A program made the translations under genes and the position numbers. A stretch of DNA of 64,000 nt from Cellvibrio japonicus Ueda107 (lineage in GTDB: Bacteria > Pseudomonadota > Gammaproteobacteria > Pseudomonadales > Cellvibrionaceae), in contig NC_010995.1 in NCBI RefSeq assembly GCF_000019225.1, forward strand, positions 1,930,501-1,994,500, given 5' to 3'. The notes beneath the pieces are model-generated. The model was not told where the DNA came from and searched no databases. It saw nothing but the letters and a program-made list of their open reading frames with translations. Positions 26,473 through 33,685 of this stretch are shown here, one piece after another. Each line of letters begins with the position of its first letter. Position 1 is the first letter of the stretch.

Positions 26473-26736
26473 ATGTCTTTATATGAGATTGTTGAGCTGA
26501 CCAATGGCGATGTAGCCCTGCAGCGCGCAGATGATGAGGGCCATGAGCCTCTTGTCGTGATTCGTTTTTCCGAAGAGTCTTTGGCTTTTCTGGGGGAAGC
26601 CAAGTTTAATGTAGCTAAAGCCATGATTGAGGCGGGCATGGATGCGGCGGGTGAGTTAGCGGATGAACAGGCAGAAGCCATGTTCGATGACGCAACAAAT
26701 GAACCCGATGAACAGGAAAAGTTGATGCTTCATTAA
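26473..26736 (+). CDS. Conserved hypothetical protein near lexA-sulA
   Basis: This 87-residue acidic protein starts MSLYEIVELTNGDVALQRAD and continues with PLVVIRFSEESLAFLGEAKF and VAKAMIEAGMDAAGEL. No membrane or catalytic motif is seen. A small gene in the same place, beside sulA and lexA and near fadBA, is known in Pseudomonas, so it is probably real and conserved. GGAGAT at 26463-26468 is a good ribosome binding site. Function unknown. It is convergent with sulA. Confidence 0.8.
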   Translation: MSLYEIVELTNGDVALQRADDEGHEPLVVIRFSEESLAFLGEAKFNVAKAMIEAGMDAAGELADEQAEAMFDDATNEPDEQEKLMLH

Positions 26737-26848
26737 ACCTTGCTGTTGGTAGTTGATAGCAGGGCTTTTGTCTCCCTGGCCCTTGAATAGCCTACTGCTT
26801 CCCTCCGGCCTGAATCTGCCACCTCTGAACTTTATTAATCATCCTGCG

Positions 26849-27256
26849 CTAGCGTAACCTCAACAGTAAACCTTGGCTGTTGCCGCGATAGGCTGCCTGT
26901 TCCAGTTGCAGCAAGTCTTTATCGGCAAGTTTTCCCGGGCTGGCAATCACTGTGTGGCTGGTTCCGGCAGCCAGGGCCTCCCAGGCAATCCAGCGCGCAC
27001 TCTCACCATCCTGGGCATGGATAAATCGCAGCACCCTGGTGTTGACGCCGTAGGTTTCAAGCAGGTCACGGCTAATCGGGTGAGGGCTGATCCAGGTAAC
27101 CCAACGCTCCTGTTGACTGTTGCTCAGAAACGCGATCATAGGCAGTATGAGTGCCAATTGTTCAATTGAGTCGTTGGCAAGTACCAGCTCGGTAACGCCG
27201 GAGTGGCCGGCTTGGGCGCTGCTACCCGTTGTGGTGAATGTGGCGGCACTAGTCAC
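26849..27256 (-). CDS. sulA: SulA-like cell division inhibitor
   Basis: SulA blocks FtsZ polymerisation during the SOS response. The 135-residue protein has the SulA/RecA-like layout with VTELVLANDSIEQLALILPMIAFLS (in part), RWVTWISPHPISRDLLETYGV (in part), and VIASPGKLADKDLLQLEQAA. The start codon region overlaps the lexA stop by 8 bp, so both are translated from the lexA transcript. It resembles Pseudomonas SulA more than E. coli SulA in being linked to lexA. Identification is from these motifs plus position. Confidence 0.85.
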   Translation of the reverse strand: MTSAATFTTTGSSAQAGHSGVTELVLANDSIEQLALILPMIAFLSNSQQERWVTWISPHPISRDLLETYGVNTRVLRFIHAQDGESARWIAWEALAAGTSHTVIASPGKLADKDLLQLEQAAYRGNSQGLLLRLR

Positions 27257-27851
27257 GGCGAATCACTCCTACGCTTAGGCCTTCGATACTGAACTCTTGA
27301 TCGCGCATATCGACATGAATGACCTTAAAGTCCGGGTTTTCAGGCCACAACTCGACTTGTGCCTGATTACCCTGGCGTTTGAAGCGCTTGACGGTAACCT
27401 CCTCACCAATACGTGCAACAACAATTTGCCCATTGCGTACCTGGTCGGTGCGATGTACTGCGAGCAGGTCTCCGTCAAGAATGCCTGCGTCTTTCATGCT
27501 CATCCCATGAACACGTAAAAAATAATCGGCGCTGGGAGAAAAAAAGCTATTGGGGATATTGCAGTAGTCTTCAATATGCTCCTGCGCCAATATGGGATTG
27601 CCAGCAGCAACACGACCGACAATGGGAATACCACTTTGACTTTCGGTCAGGCGTATACCGCGCGATGCCCCCGGCATAATTTCAATAGCGCCTTTACGGG
27701 CAAGGGCCTTGATGTGTTCTTCCGCTGCGTTGGCTGATTTAAAACCGAGAATCCGTGCAATCTCTGCCCTTGTTGGCGGATAACCGGTTTCTTCGGTGTA
27801 CTGTTTAATCAGTTGTAGTACCTGTTCCTGGCGCGAGGTGAGGTTGTACAT
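27249..27851 (-). CDS. lexA: LexA repressor
   Basis: LexA represses SOS genes and is inactivated by RecA-stimulated self-cleavage. The 200-residue protein has a winged helix-turn-helix at about residues 27-57 (PPTRAEIARILGFKSANAAE), the cleavage bond Ala83-Gly84 in GRVAAGNP, the catalytic Ser118 in HGMSMKD, and Lys155 in EVTVKRFK. All autoproteolysis residues are intact. Two LexA boxes lie just upstream, so it is autoregulated. sulA overlaps its 3' end. Confidence 0.98.
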   Translation of the reverse strand: MYNLTSRQEQVLQLIKQYTEETGYPPTRAEIARILGFKSANAAEEHIKALARKGAIEIMPGASRGIRLTESQSGIPIVGRVAAGNPILAQEHIEDYCNIPNSFFSPSADYFLRVHGMSMKDAGILDGDLLAVHRTDQVRNGQIVVARIGEEVTVKRFKRQGNQAQVELWPENPDFKVIHVDMRDQEFSIEGLSVGVIRRD

Positions 27852-27865
27852 AGCGACTCCGGGTT

Positions 27866-27900
27866 CTGTGTATTTATACAGTTATTGTGATTATATACAG
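27866..27900 (-). promoter_or_regulatory. Two LexA (SOS) boxes of lexA-sulA
   Basis: The first box, 27866-27881, is CTGTGTATTTATACAG, a full CTG-N10-CAG palindrome. The second, 27885-27900, reads TTGTGATTATATACAG, one base off in its left arm. They are 15 and 34 bp from the lexA start and cover its promoter region. Tandem boxes at lexA are also seen in E. coli. Confidence 0.93.
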
Positions 27901-27956
27901 TATTGCTGAAGGCGCAAGCCCCAGGTTTGAACCAAGGCTTGGATATGGGAAAAATC

Positions 27957-28319
27957 TCAGTCGACGCGGTCGCCACGCTCGATCCGGCGCAACCGGCCCT
28001 CGGTAAAGTAAAGGTGCTGGATGAATTTGCCTTTACCGGGTTCGTAGGTCCAGATATCGACATCCTGGCAGGACTGGATTGCAATATTGTTTTGTATGTT
28101 GTTATCGCCCTGTTGTGTAGCCTGTATTTGCAGATTGGTTGTCATGGGTGCGCAATAGTGGTCGGTAAATACAGGATCGCCGCATTTGGCAATGACTTCA
28201 GCCTTGGTATCACCGGTTTGGGTGACTTTGGTACCGCAGCGCAGGGTGTCCGCCTGGCAGCCCAGGCTTATGCTAATTAAGGCAAGGGGTAACAGTGGGT
28301 AAAGCGACGTGCGCAGCAT
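27957..28319 (-). CDS. DUF2845 family exported protein
   Basis: This 120-residue protein has a hydrophobic N-terminal signal (LLPLALISISLGCQA) and then the DUF2845 pattern DTLRCGTKVTQTGDTKAEVIAKCGDP (in part), with paired cysteines, ending FTEGRLRRIERGDR. It may be cleaved after CQA by signal peptidase I, or lipidated at the Cys in LGC; neither is certain. AAGGAG lies 5-8 bp before the ATG. The family is periplasmic with no known role. It precedes lexA on the same strand but is separated by the SOS boxes. Confidence 0.82.
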   Translation of the reverse strand: MLRTSLYPLLPLALISISLGCQADTLRCGTKVTQTGDTKAEVIAKCGDPVFTDHYCAPMTTNLQIQATQQGDNNIQNNIAIQSCQDVDIWTYEPGKGKFIQHLYFTEGRLRRIERGDRVD

Positions 28320-28429
28320 GGGAGCTCCTTGGATCCGGGGATTGAAAAGGATTTACACCTGTTTTACTGAATCACCTATGAACCTGAACGTTTCTGATCA
28401 AACATGGGGACTAATCACGCGAAGGATTT

Positions 28430-29260
28430 CTAGTTACCCATGGCCTTGACCAATCGATCCAGCCAGCGTGACGGCAGAACGCGCTTCATAAAGCCTACCA
28501 GATAAGTCGGAAAGGTCACGTAATAGCGTACCTGGGGGCGCGGTGATTCCAACGCGTGGAGCAGGCGTTTGTATACAGCTTCGGGGCCGAGGGTAAATGG
28601 AGTTGTGGTCTCTTGTTTGGCCAGGCGCTCTATGGCTTTTTGATAGGTTTGGTGGTGTCGGCTTTGCTCCATATTAATGTTGTCATTCAGGGCCTTGAGG
28701 GCATTGTGTCGAAATTGGCTGCGGATCGGCCCGGGTTCTATCAAGCTGATATGGACACCACTCCCCATCAGTTCCAGGCGCAAGGTGTCGGTAATCCCTT
28801 CAATAGCATATTTGCTGGCGTTATAGGCGCCGCGCAAGGGCATAGCGGCAATACCCAATACAGAGCTGTTTTGAATGATTCGCCCGTTGCCCTGCTTGAG
28901 CATGACGGGCAATAACAGGTTGGTCAATTCCACCCAACCAAAGACATTGGTTTCGAATTGCCGGCGTAAGCTGTCGCGTGATAAATCTTCAATGGCTCCT
29001 GGCTGTCCGTAAGCGCCGTTATTAAATAGGGCAAAGAGGTTGCCACCCGTTAATGTCAATGTTTCCTGTACAGCAGAGTGGATGGAGCTTGAATCATTAA
29101 GATCCAGGTGTACCGATAAAAAACCTTCGCTACGTAAACGCTCTACATCATGTAATTGGCGGCAGCTGGCAATAACCTGGTAACCACGGGCGCGAAGCTG
29201 TTGTGCCGCGTAATAACCAATGCCGGTAGAGCATCCCGTCATCAAAATGGATTTGTGCAT
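28430..29260 (-). CDS. Short-chain dehydrogenase/reductase
   Basis: This SDR-family oxidoreductase has the NAD(P)-binding TGCSTGIG at about residues 8-15, NNGAYG in place of NNAG, the catalytic Ser in QNSSVLG, and Tyr and Lys in YNASKYAIEG. The 276-residue length and EPGPIRSQF resemble the classical type related to YbbO. A C-terminal hydrophobic stretch (VTFPTYLVGFMKRVLPSRW, in part) may associate with membrane. The substrate is unknown. It is divergent from the first fliS. Confidence 0.88.
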   Translation of the reverse strand: MHKSILMTGCSTGIGYYAAQQLRARGYQVIASCRQLHDVERLRSEGFLSVHLDLNDSSSIHSAVQETLTLTGGNLFALFNNGAYGQPGAIEDLSRDSLRRQFETNVFGWVELTNLLLPVMLKQGNGRIIQNSSVLGIAAMPLRGAYNASKYAIEGITDTLRLELMGSGVHISLIEPGPIRSQFRHNALKALNDNINMEQSRHHQTYQKAIERLAKQETTTPFTLGPEAVYKRLLHALESPRPQVRYYVTFPTYLVGFMKRVLPSRWLDRLVKAMGN

Positions 29261-29279
29261 TTTTATAACCTTCGTGCAT

Positions 29280-29306
29280 TAAAGATTTTCGTGTTGGCGC
29301 CGCTAG
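29280..29306 (+). promoter_or_regulatory. Possible sigma-28 (FliA) promoter of fliS
   Basis: TAAA at 29280-29283, a 15-bp spacer and GCCGCTAG at 29299-29306 match the TAAA-N15-GCCGATAA pattern at ten of twelve positions. It is 90 bp before fliS, a late flagellar gene often under FliA control. Confidence 0.42.
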
Positions 29307-29395
29307 TATAAAGCAGGCGCGTCAGTTGATTTGTTTGGTTATTGACAGCGCGTATATCCAGACCAGGGTCTTAGCGATTGATTTATGGGTGCTTT

Positions 29396-29803
29396 ATGAA
29401 TTCATTCTCTGCTATTCAGCATTACGCCAGCGTTAAGGTGCATTCAGGGGTAGATGCTGCTTCTCCTCACCGCTTGATCCAGATGTTATTCGAAGGTGCC
29501 CTGGAACGTATTGCCCAGGCTAAGGGGGCTATGCAACAAAACCAATTGGCGCGCAAGGGCGAGCTTCTGGGGAAGGCGATCAATATTGTTGGGGGATTGC
29601 AGGGTAGCCTGAATGATCGTGAAGGTGGCGATCTGGCAGCCAATCTGGATTCCCTTTATGACTATGTCATCCGCCGTCTAACCCAGGCCAACTACGAAAA
29701 CAATCCGGATTACCTGGATGAGTGCACGGGCTTGTTGAGCGAAATCAAAGCCGGTTGGGATGCTATTGGTACGGCTTCCACTGTGCAAGCTACGCAATCC
29801 TGA
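29396..29803 (+). CDS. fliS: Flagellar export chaperone FliS (copy 1)
   Basis: FliS binds the C-terminus of flagellin in the cytoplasm and keeps it export-ready. The 135-residue protein has SPHRLIQMLFEGALERIAQA, the FliS core, followed by KGELLGKAINIVGGL and LYDYVIRRL. ATG 29396 is chosen; an in-frame TTG at 29378 would add six residues. A second FliS is encoded 417 bp downstream. Flagellin and FliD genes, usually just upstream, are absent here. Confidence 0.93.
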   Translation: MNSFSAIQHYASVKVHSGVDAASPHRLIQMLFEGALERIAQAKGAMQQNQLARKGELLGKAINIVGGLQGSLNDREGGDLAANLDSLYDYVIRRLTQANYENNPDYLDECTGLLSEIKAGWDAIGTASTVQATQS

Positions 29804-29812
29804 GGCCTATTT

Positions 29813-30097
29813 ATGCAATCGCATTTGAAGCTGGTTAAACCGCCCCTTTACTCTGGCCAGGATGGTATAGCTGCCATGCGTGCGTTGCAGCGTGAACTGA
29901 GTCTTGCCCTGCAAGTAGAGGACTGGGCCCGGGTTCGGCATCTGGATCGTATTTGTGTACTGTTAATTGAGCGAGTAATTGCTGCCAATAAGGATGACAA
30001 AAGCACTCTTATCTGTGCGCTGAGTGAGTTAAAAGGGGTGTATGCCGGTCTTATTGCCCAGTGCCAGCAAGAGGTTAGCCTTATGGCGAACCATTAG
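29813..30097 (+). CDS. FliT-like flagellar chaperone
   Basis: This 94-residue helical protein lies between two fliS genes, in the place where Pseudomonas has a FliT-like gene. It has ALQRELSLALQVEDWARVRHLDR (in part), typical of the four-helix FliT fold in being rich in Leu, Arg and Glu, but identity to E. coli FliT is not obvious by eye. FliT-type proteins bind the cap protein FliD. The assignment rests mostly on position and size. The gene begins 9 bp after fliS. Confidence 0.65.
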   Translation: MQSHLKLVKPPLYSGQDGIAAMRALQRELSLALQVEDWARVRHLDRICVLLIERVIAANKDDKSTLICALSELKGVYAGLIAQCQQEVSLMANH

Positions 30098-30219
30098 GCT
30101 TTTGGCAGGCGCTGTCGATTAAATCCGTTTTTAAAACCACTGGCTTATAACAAAACTCGCAAATCTATCCGAGCCCTGCTAGCCTTATGGGATTACCTCA
30201 TGGTTAGCAGGAGACACTT

Positions 30220-30609
30220 GTGTCCAACTACAACCCGCAAGAAGCCCTCAAACAATATCGCAAGCTGGGGATAGAATCAGAGGTTAGCAATGCCTCGCCC
30301 CATCGTTTGATTCAACTCCTGTTTGAAGGCGCGCTAGGGCGACTGGCGGCTGCCCAAGGCGCCTTGCAGCGCGGTGATCTGGCCATCAAGGGAGAAAACC
30401 TGAGCAAAGCCATAGGAATCATCGCGGGGTTGCGCAGTTCCCTGGATATGGATGCCGGTGATTTATCCGAGAACCTCGATAAGCTCTATGAGTATATGAA
30501 TTTCCGTCTGCTTGAAGCGTCGACCCAAAACGATGGAGACAAAATTGCTGAAGTGATTCAGCTGCTTAAAACGCTTAAGTCCGGTTGGGATGAAATTAAT
30601 CCGCAATAG
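30220..30609 (+). CDS. fliS: Flagellar export chaperone FliS (copy 2)
   Basis: This second FliS paralogue has 129 residues with ASPHRLIQLLFEGALGRLAAAQ (in part) and KGENLSKAIGIIAGLRSSLD. It aligns with copy 1 through the core but differs at both ends. The start is GTG at 30220 after CAGGAGA at 30207-30213. Two paralogues may serve different flagellins. It is followed by 257 bp containing a likely fleQ promoter. Confidence 0.93.
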   Translation: MSNYNPQEALKQYRKLGIESEVSNASPHRLIQLLFEGALGRLAAAQGALQRGDLAIKGENLSKAIGIIAGLRSSLDMDAGDLSENLDKLYEYMNFRLLEASTQNDGDKIAEVIQLLKTLKSGWDEINPQ

Positions 30610-30734
30610 TTTCCCTCGGTCTTTCACGCGTTGATCGGCACATATTTTTGCCGCTTGTTTTGCCAACTTTTTGGCTTTTATTTGTTCTTGTTGCCTCTCT
30701 CATGTGCATTCGCCAATTTTTTTCCGCCATAAAT

Positions 30735-30763
30735 TTGACTAGGTTCACAGTCTCGTCTATTAC
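30735..30763 (+). promoter_or_regulatory. Possible sigma-70 promoter of fleQ
   Basis: TTGACT (30735-30740) and TATTAC (30758-30763) are separated by 17 bp, 103 bp before the fleQ ATG. A sigma-70 promoter is expected, since fleQ is at the top of the cascade in Pseudomonas. Confidence 0.45.
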
Positions 30764-30866
30764 TTAGCTCAATTCAGTCATAGGTCCGTGGGTTGATGTA
30801 TCAAAACACGATCAGCCTGGTTGTGTTTTAAACCCATAAAAAGGGCATGTAAAAAGGGCTTGGGGT

Positions 30867-32321
30867 ATGTGGCGCAATAACAAAGTGCTGGTCATCGATG
30901 ACAATGTGGCGCGTAGTCATGATCTGAAAATCCTGTTGGACTTCCTCAATGAAACAACACTGGTAGCGCCCAGCGATGCCTGGCAGGCAGTGGTTGCCGA
31001 GGAAAATGCCGGTGAGGATTATATTGCTGTTTTTATCGGCGATTATCGCGATAGCAACCAGGGGCTGGCACACTTGCTCAAGGAAATCCGCAGTTGGAAT
31101 GACGAGTTGGCTATCATTTTGGTGGGCGATGAGAACCAGGCTATTGCTGATACCCTGGAAGATACCTATCGTTTTATGGTGATCGCCACACTGTCGGTAC
31201 CGCCGACCTATAACAAGCTGGTCGACACACTCCATCGCGCCCAGCTTTACCGCGAAGCCCAGTCCAGTTCCAAACGCCAGCCTTTGCGTCGACCTGTGCA
31301 TTTATTTCGCAGCCTGGTGGGCACCAGTCGCGAAATTCAAAATGTGCGTGAAATGATGTCACAGGTTGCCGATAAAGATGTGTCAGTCTTGATTACCGGG
31401 GAATCCGGTACTGGTAAAGAAGTGGTTGCCCGTAACCTGCATTACAATTCTCCGCGTCGTGATAAACCCTTTGTCCCGGTAAACTGTGGTGCAATTCCTG
31501 CCGAGTTGTTGGAAAGTGAATTATTTGGCCATGAAAAAGGGGCCTTTACCGGTGCTATTAATTCGCGTGCCGGTCGCTTTGAGTTGGCGGAGGGGGGAAC
31601 CCTGTTCCTGGATGAGATAGGCGATATGCCGCTCAATATGCAGGTAAAGATTCTGCGTGTGCTCCAGGAGCGATGTTTTGAACGTGTTGGCAGCAACCGT
31701 ACCCAGAGTGTTGATGTGCGAATTATTGCGGCAACGCACCGCAATCTGGAGCAGATGATTACCGATAACAGTTTTCGTGAAGATCTATACTACCGCCTGA
31801 ATGTATTTCCTATCGAGTTACCTTCCCTGAAAGAGCGTGCCGAAGATATTCCCTTGCTGATTAATGAATTGGTTTCGCGCATGGAAAGTGAACAGCGCGG
31901 CTCCATTCGCTTTAATTCCGCGGCGATTATGTCCCTGTGTCAGCATGAGTGGAGTGGCAATGTGCGCGAGCTTGCCAATCTGGTTGAGCGCATGGCCATT
32001 ATGCATCCCTATGGGGTTATTGGGGTGCAGGACTTACCGCCCAAATACCGGCATGTGGATGTGACAGATGAAGATTTTGTGTGTACTCCGCAACTGAATG
32101 GCAATCGGGAGGCCAGTGCGAATTATGTCAGTATGCAGGATACTCTCCTGCTGCCGGAGCAGGGGATTGATTTGCGTGAATACATTACCAATCTGGAGAT
32201 GAGCTTGATCCAGCAGGCGTTAAATGATTGTGGCGGCGTGGTAGCGCGTGCGGCAGATAAACTGTGTGTACGTCGCACTACCCTGGTAGAAAAAATGCGT
32301 AAGTATGATATGCAGCGTTAA
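30867..32321 (+). CDS. fleQ: Flagellar master regulator FleQ
   Basis: FleQ is an enhancer-binding protein that activates flagellar sigma-54 promoters and, in Pseudomonas, binds cyclic di-GMP. The 484-residue protein has an N-terminal receiver-like domain (1-120), an AAA+ core with Walker A GESGTGKE, GAFTGA at residues 225-230 for contact with sigma-54, GTLFLDEIGDM as Walker B, and a C-terminal Fis-type helix-turn-helix (VVARAADKLCVRRTTLVEKM, about residues 458-478). Length and layout fit P. aeruginosa FleQ. fleSR is not adjacent but 4.6 kb away, with an IS element in between. Confidence 0.95.
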   Translation: MWRNNKVLVIDDNVARSHDLKILLDFLNETTLVAPSDAWQAVVAEENAGEDYIAVFIGDYRDSNQGLAHLLKEIRSWNDELAIILVGDENQAIADTLEDTYRFMVIATLSVPPTYNKLVDTLHRAQLYREAQSSSKRQPLRRPVHLFRSLVGTSREIQNVREMMSQVADKDVSVLITGESGTGKEVVARNLHYNSPRRDKPFVPVNCGAIPAELLESELFGHEKGAFTGAINSRAGRFELAEGGTLFLDEIGDMPLNMQVKILRVLQERCFERVGSNRTQSVDVRIIAATHRNLEQMITDNSFREDLYYRLNVFPIELPSLKERAEDIPLLINELVSRMESEQRGSIRFNSAAIMSLCQHEWSGNVRELANLVERMAIMHPYGVIGVQDLPPKYRHVDVTDEDFVCTPQLNGNREASANYVSMQDTLLLPEQGIDLREYITNLEMSLIQQALNDCGGVVARAADKLCVRRTTLVEKMRKYDMQR

Positions 32322-32395
32322 GGTTTTAGGAAAAGGTTGACCCAACAAAAAAGGTGGCATGGCCCACTGCTGTCCCATAGTTTGTAGATAAAAGA

Positions 32396-32466
32396 AAAGC
32401 CTGTTTTCCAAGTTGATACAATGTAAGTGCGACCAAACATTGGTAAAACAAAGGAAAACAGGCTTT
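32396..32466 (+). promoter_or_regulatory. Start-occluding inverted repeat of the transposase leader
   Basis: A 14-bp arm at 32396-32409 pairs perfectly with 32453-32466. The right arm covers part of the AAGGA ribosome site (32451-32455) and the TTG start at 32465. Transcripts entering from fleQ would fold and block translation. A transcript starting inside the loop (TACAAT at 32417-32422, TTGATA at 32413-32418) would lack the left arm. Confidence 0.75.
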
Positions 32467-33616
32467 GTCACATTCTAACACCGCATTTCATCAACTACTC
32501 AAACCTTTATCGAGACATGAATTTGAAGCGGAAGCTAAAAAGCATCATGTCGGCCAAAAATTGCGCTCGGCCACCCGCTGGGATCAATTTGTCGGCATGG
32601 CCATGTCGCAGCTCTCTGGCCGCCAAAGCTTGCGTGATATTCAATCCAATCTCGAAGCACAGCAGCATAAACTTTATCATCTCGGTGCCAAGCCAATAGC
32701 CCGTTCAACGTTGGCACGAATCAACGAAGTACAGCCCGCCGAACTCTACAAACACGTATTTGCTCGTCTGCTTCACCGCTGTAAATCCATGCAGGGCAAA
32801 CACAAATTCCAGTTTAAAAATCCGCTGTACTCCCTTGATGCCAGCGCGATTGATTTATCGCTGTCGGTATTTCCCTGGGCGGCGCATCGAGATGACACAG
32901 CAAATGTAAAATTAAGTGTTGGCCTGAATCATGGCACCCAAGTGCCGGAGTTTGTCGCACTCAGTGATGGCCAGGAAAACGACATGATTGAGGGACGAAA
33001 ATTTGATTTTCCCAAAGGCAGCATCGTTGCGTTTGATAAAGGCTACGTGGATTACCGCTGGTTTAAGTTATTGACAGATAAAGGAGTTTTCTTTGTAACC
33101 CGCTTGCGCGCCAAAGCCGTCTATCGCGTGGAAGAACGTCGCTATGCCGACAGCAGCAAAGGTATTATCAGTGATCAGGTCATTCAATTATCCAGCGCTC
33201 ATGCGATCAAACGCGGCGCACCGAAGTTGCGTCGAATTGGCTATCGTGACGCAACAACCGGCAAATTCTATGAGTTTCTCACCAACAACTTTCAGCTGGC
33301 GGCGGCCACAATTGCAGCGATTTATAAGGATCGCTGGCAGGTGGAGTTGTTCTTCAAAGCGATCAAACAAAACCTGAAGATCAAAGCGTTTGTGGGCACT
33401 TCAAGAAATGCGGTGTTAACACAAATTTGGATTGCCATGATTACGTATCTATTGTTGGCATTTTCGCGTCACAGCACTAAAGCGGGATGGACAGTTCAAC
33501 GGATCATGAGGGTAATTCAGTTAAATTTGTTTGAGCGTAGGAGTCTAAAAAGCATCCTGATACCGGACCCGCCGAATCATAAAAAAAGCGAGCCTCAAAT
33601 GAGGCTCGCCTTATGA
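32465..33616 (+). CDS. IS4-family transposase
   Basis: This 383-residue DDE transposase has an N-terminal DUF4372-like domain (RWDQFVGMAMSQLSGRQSLRDI in part) and a DDE core with Asp125 in SLDASAID, Asp191 in VAFDKGYVDYRWF and Glu294 in the YREK-type motif YKDRWQVELFFKAIKQ. All three acidic residues are present, so it is probably functional. The start is TTG at 32465 after AAGGA. Its last codons overlap the hairpin at 33581-33609. A start-occluding leader suggests low expression. Confidence 0.95.
   Translation: MSHSNTAFHQLLKPLSRHEFEAEAKKHHVGQKLRSATRWDQFVGMAMSQLSGRQSLRDIQSNLEAQQHKLYHLGAKPIARSTLARINEVQPAELYKHVFARLLHRCKSMQGKHKFQFKNPLYSLDASAIDLSLSVFPWAAHRDDTANVKLSVGLNHGTQVPEFVALSDGQENDMIEGRKFDFPKGSIVAFDKGYVDYRWFKLLTDKGVFFVTRLRAKAVYRVEERRYADSSKGIISDQVIQLSSAHAIKRGAPKLRRIGYRDATTGKFYEFLTNNFQLAAATIAAIYKDRWQVELFFKAIKQNLKIKAFVGTSRNAVLTQIWIAMITYLLLAFSRHSTKAGWTVQRIMRVIQLNLFERRSLKSILIPDPPNHKKSEPQMRLAL
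33581..33609 (-). terminator. IS-borne intrinsic terminator on the minus strand
   Basis: A 9-bp perfect stem (33588-33596 with 33601-33609) with an AAAT loop is followed, on the minus strand, by seven T. It would end transcripts arriving from the DEAD-box gene and so stop antisense reading through the transposase. Confidence 0.85.
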
Positions 33617-33685
33617 GTAGAACTATGGGACAGCAGTGTGGCATGGCCACCTTTTTTGTTGTTGGCTTGGATAGATTTGATTGGT

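Larger units (their letters stand above)
32365..33638 (+). mobile_element. IS4-family insertion sequence, 1274 bp, complete
   Basis: The element is bounded by 18-bp perfect terminal inverted repeats (CACTGCTGTCCCATAGTT at 32365-32382 and its complement at 33621-33638) and flanked by a 10-bp target duplication. It carries one full-length transposase gene. The left end includes a 14-bp inverted repeat over the transposase start, and the right end a hairpin with T run on the minus strand. It looks intact and potentially active. An ISPepr1-like subgroup is suspected from the transposase, not verified. Confidence 0.95.
32355..33648. repeat. 10-bp target site duplication of the IS element
   Basis: TGGCATGGCC at 32355-32364 and again at 33639-33648 directly flank the element. 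IS4-family elements commonly duplicate 9-12 bp, so the size fits. The exact copies point to a fairly recent insertion. Confidence 0.95.
32344..33661. terminator. Bidirectional terminator split by the IS element
   Basis: The left flank (32344-32364) and right flank (33639-33660) each hold one half of a palindrome. Joined without the insert and with one copy of the target duplication, they give a 15-bp stem, AACAAAAAAGGTGGC, with a three-base ATG loop, flanked by A6 and T6. That is a classic bidirectional terminator between convergent fleQ and the DEAD-box gene. It is now interrupted. Confidence 0.85.
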
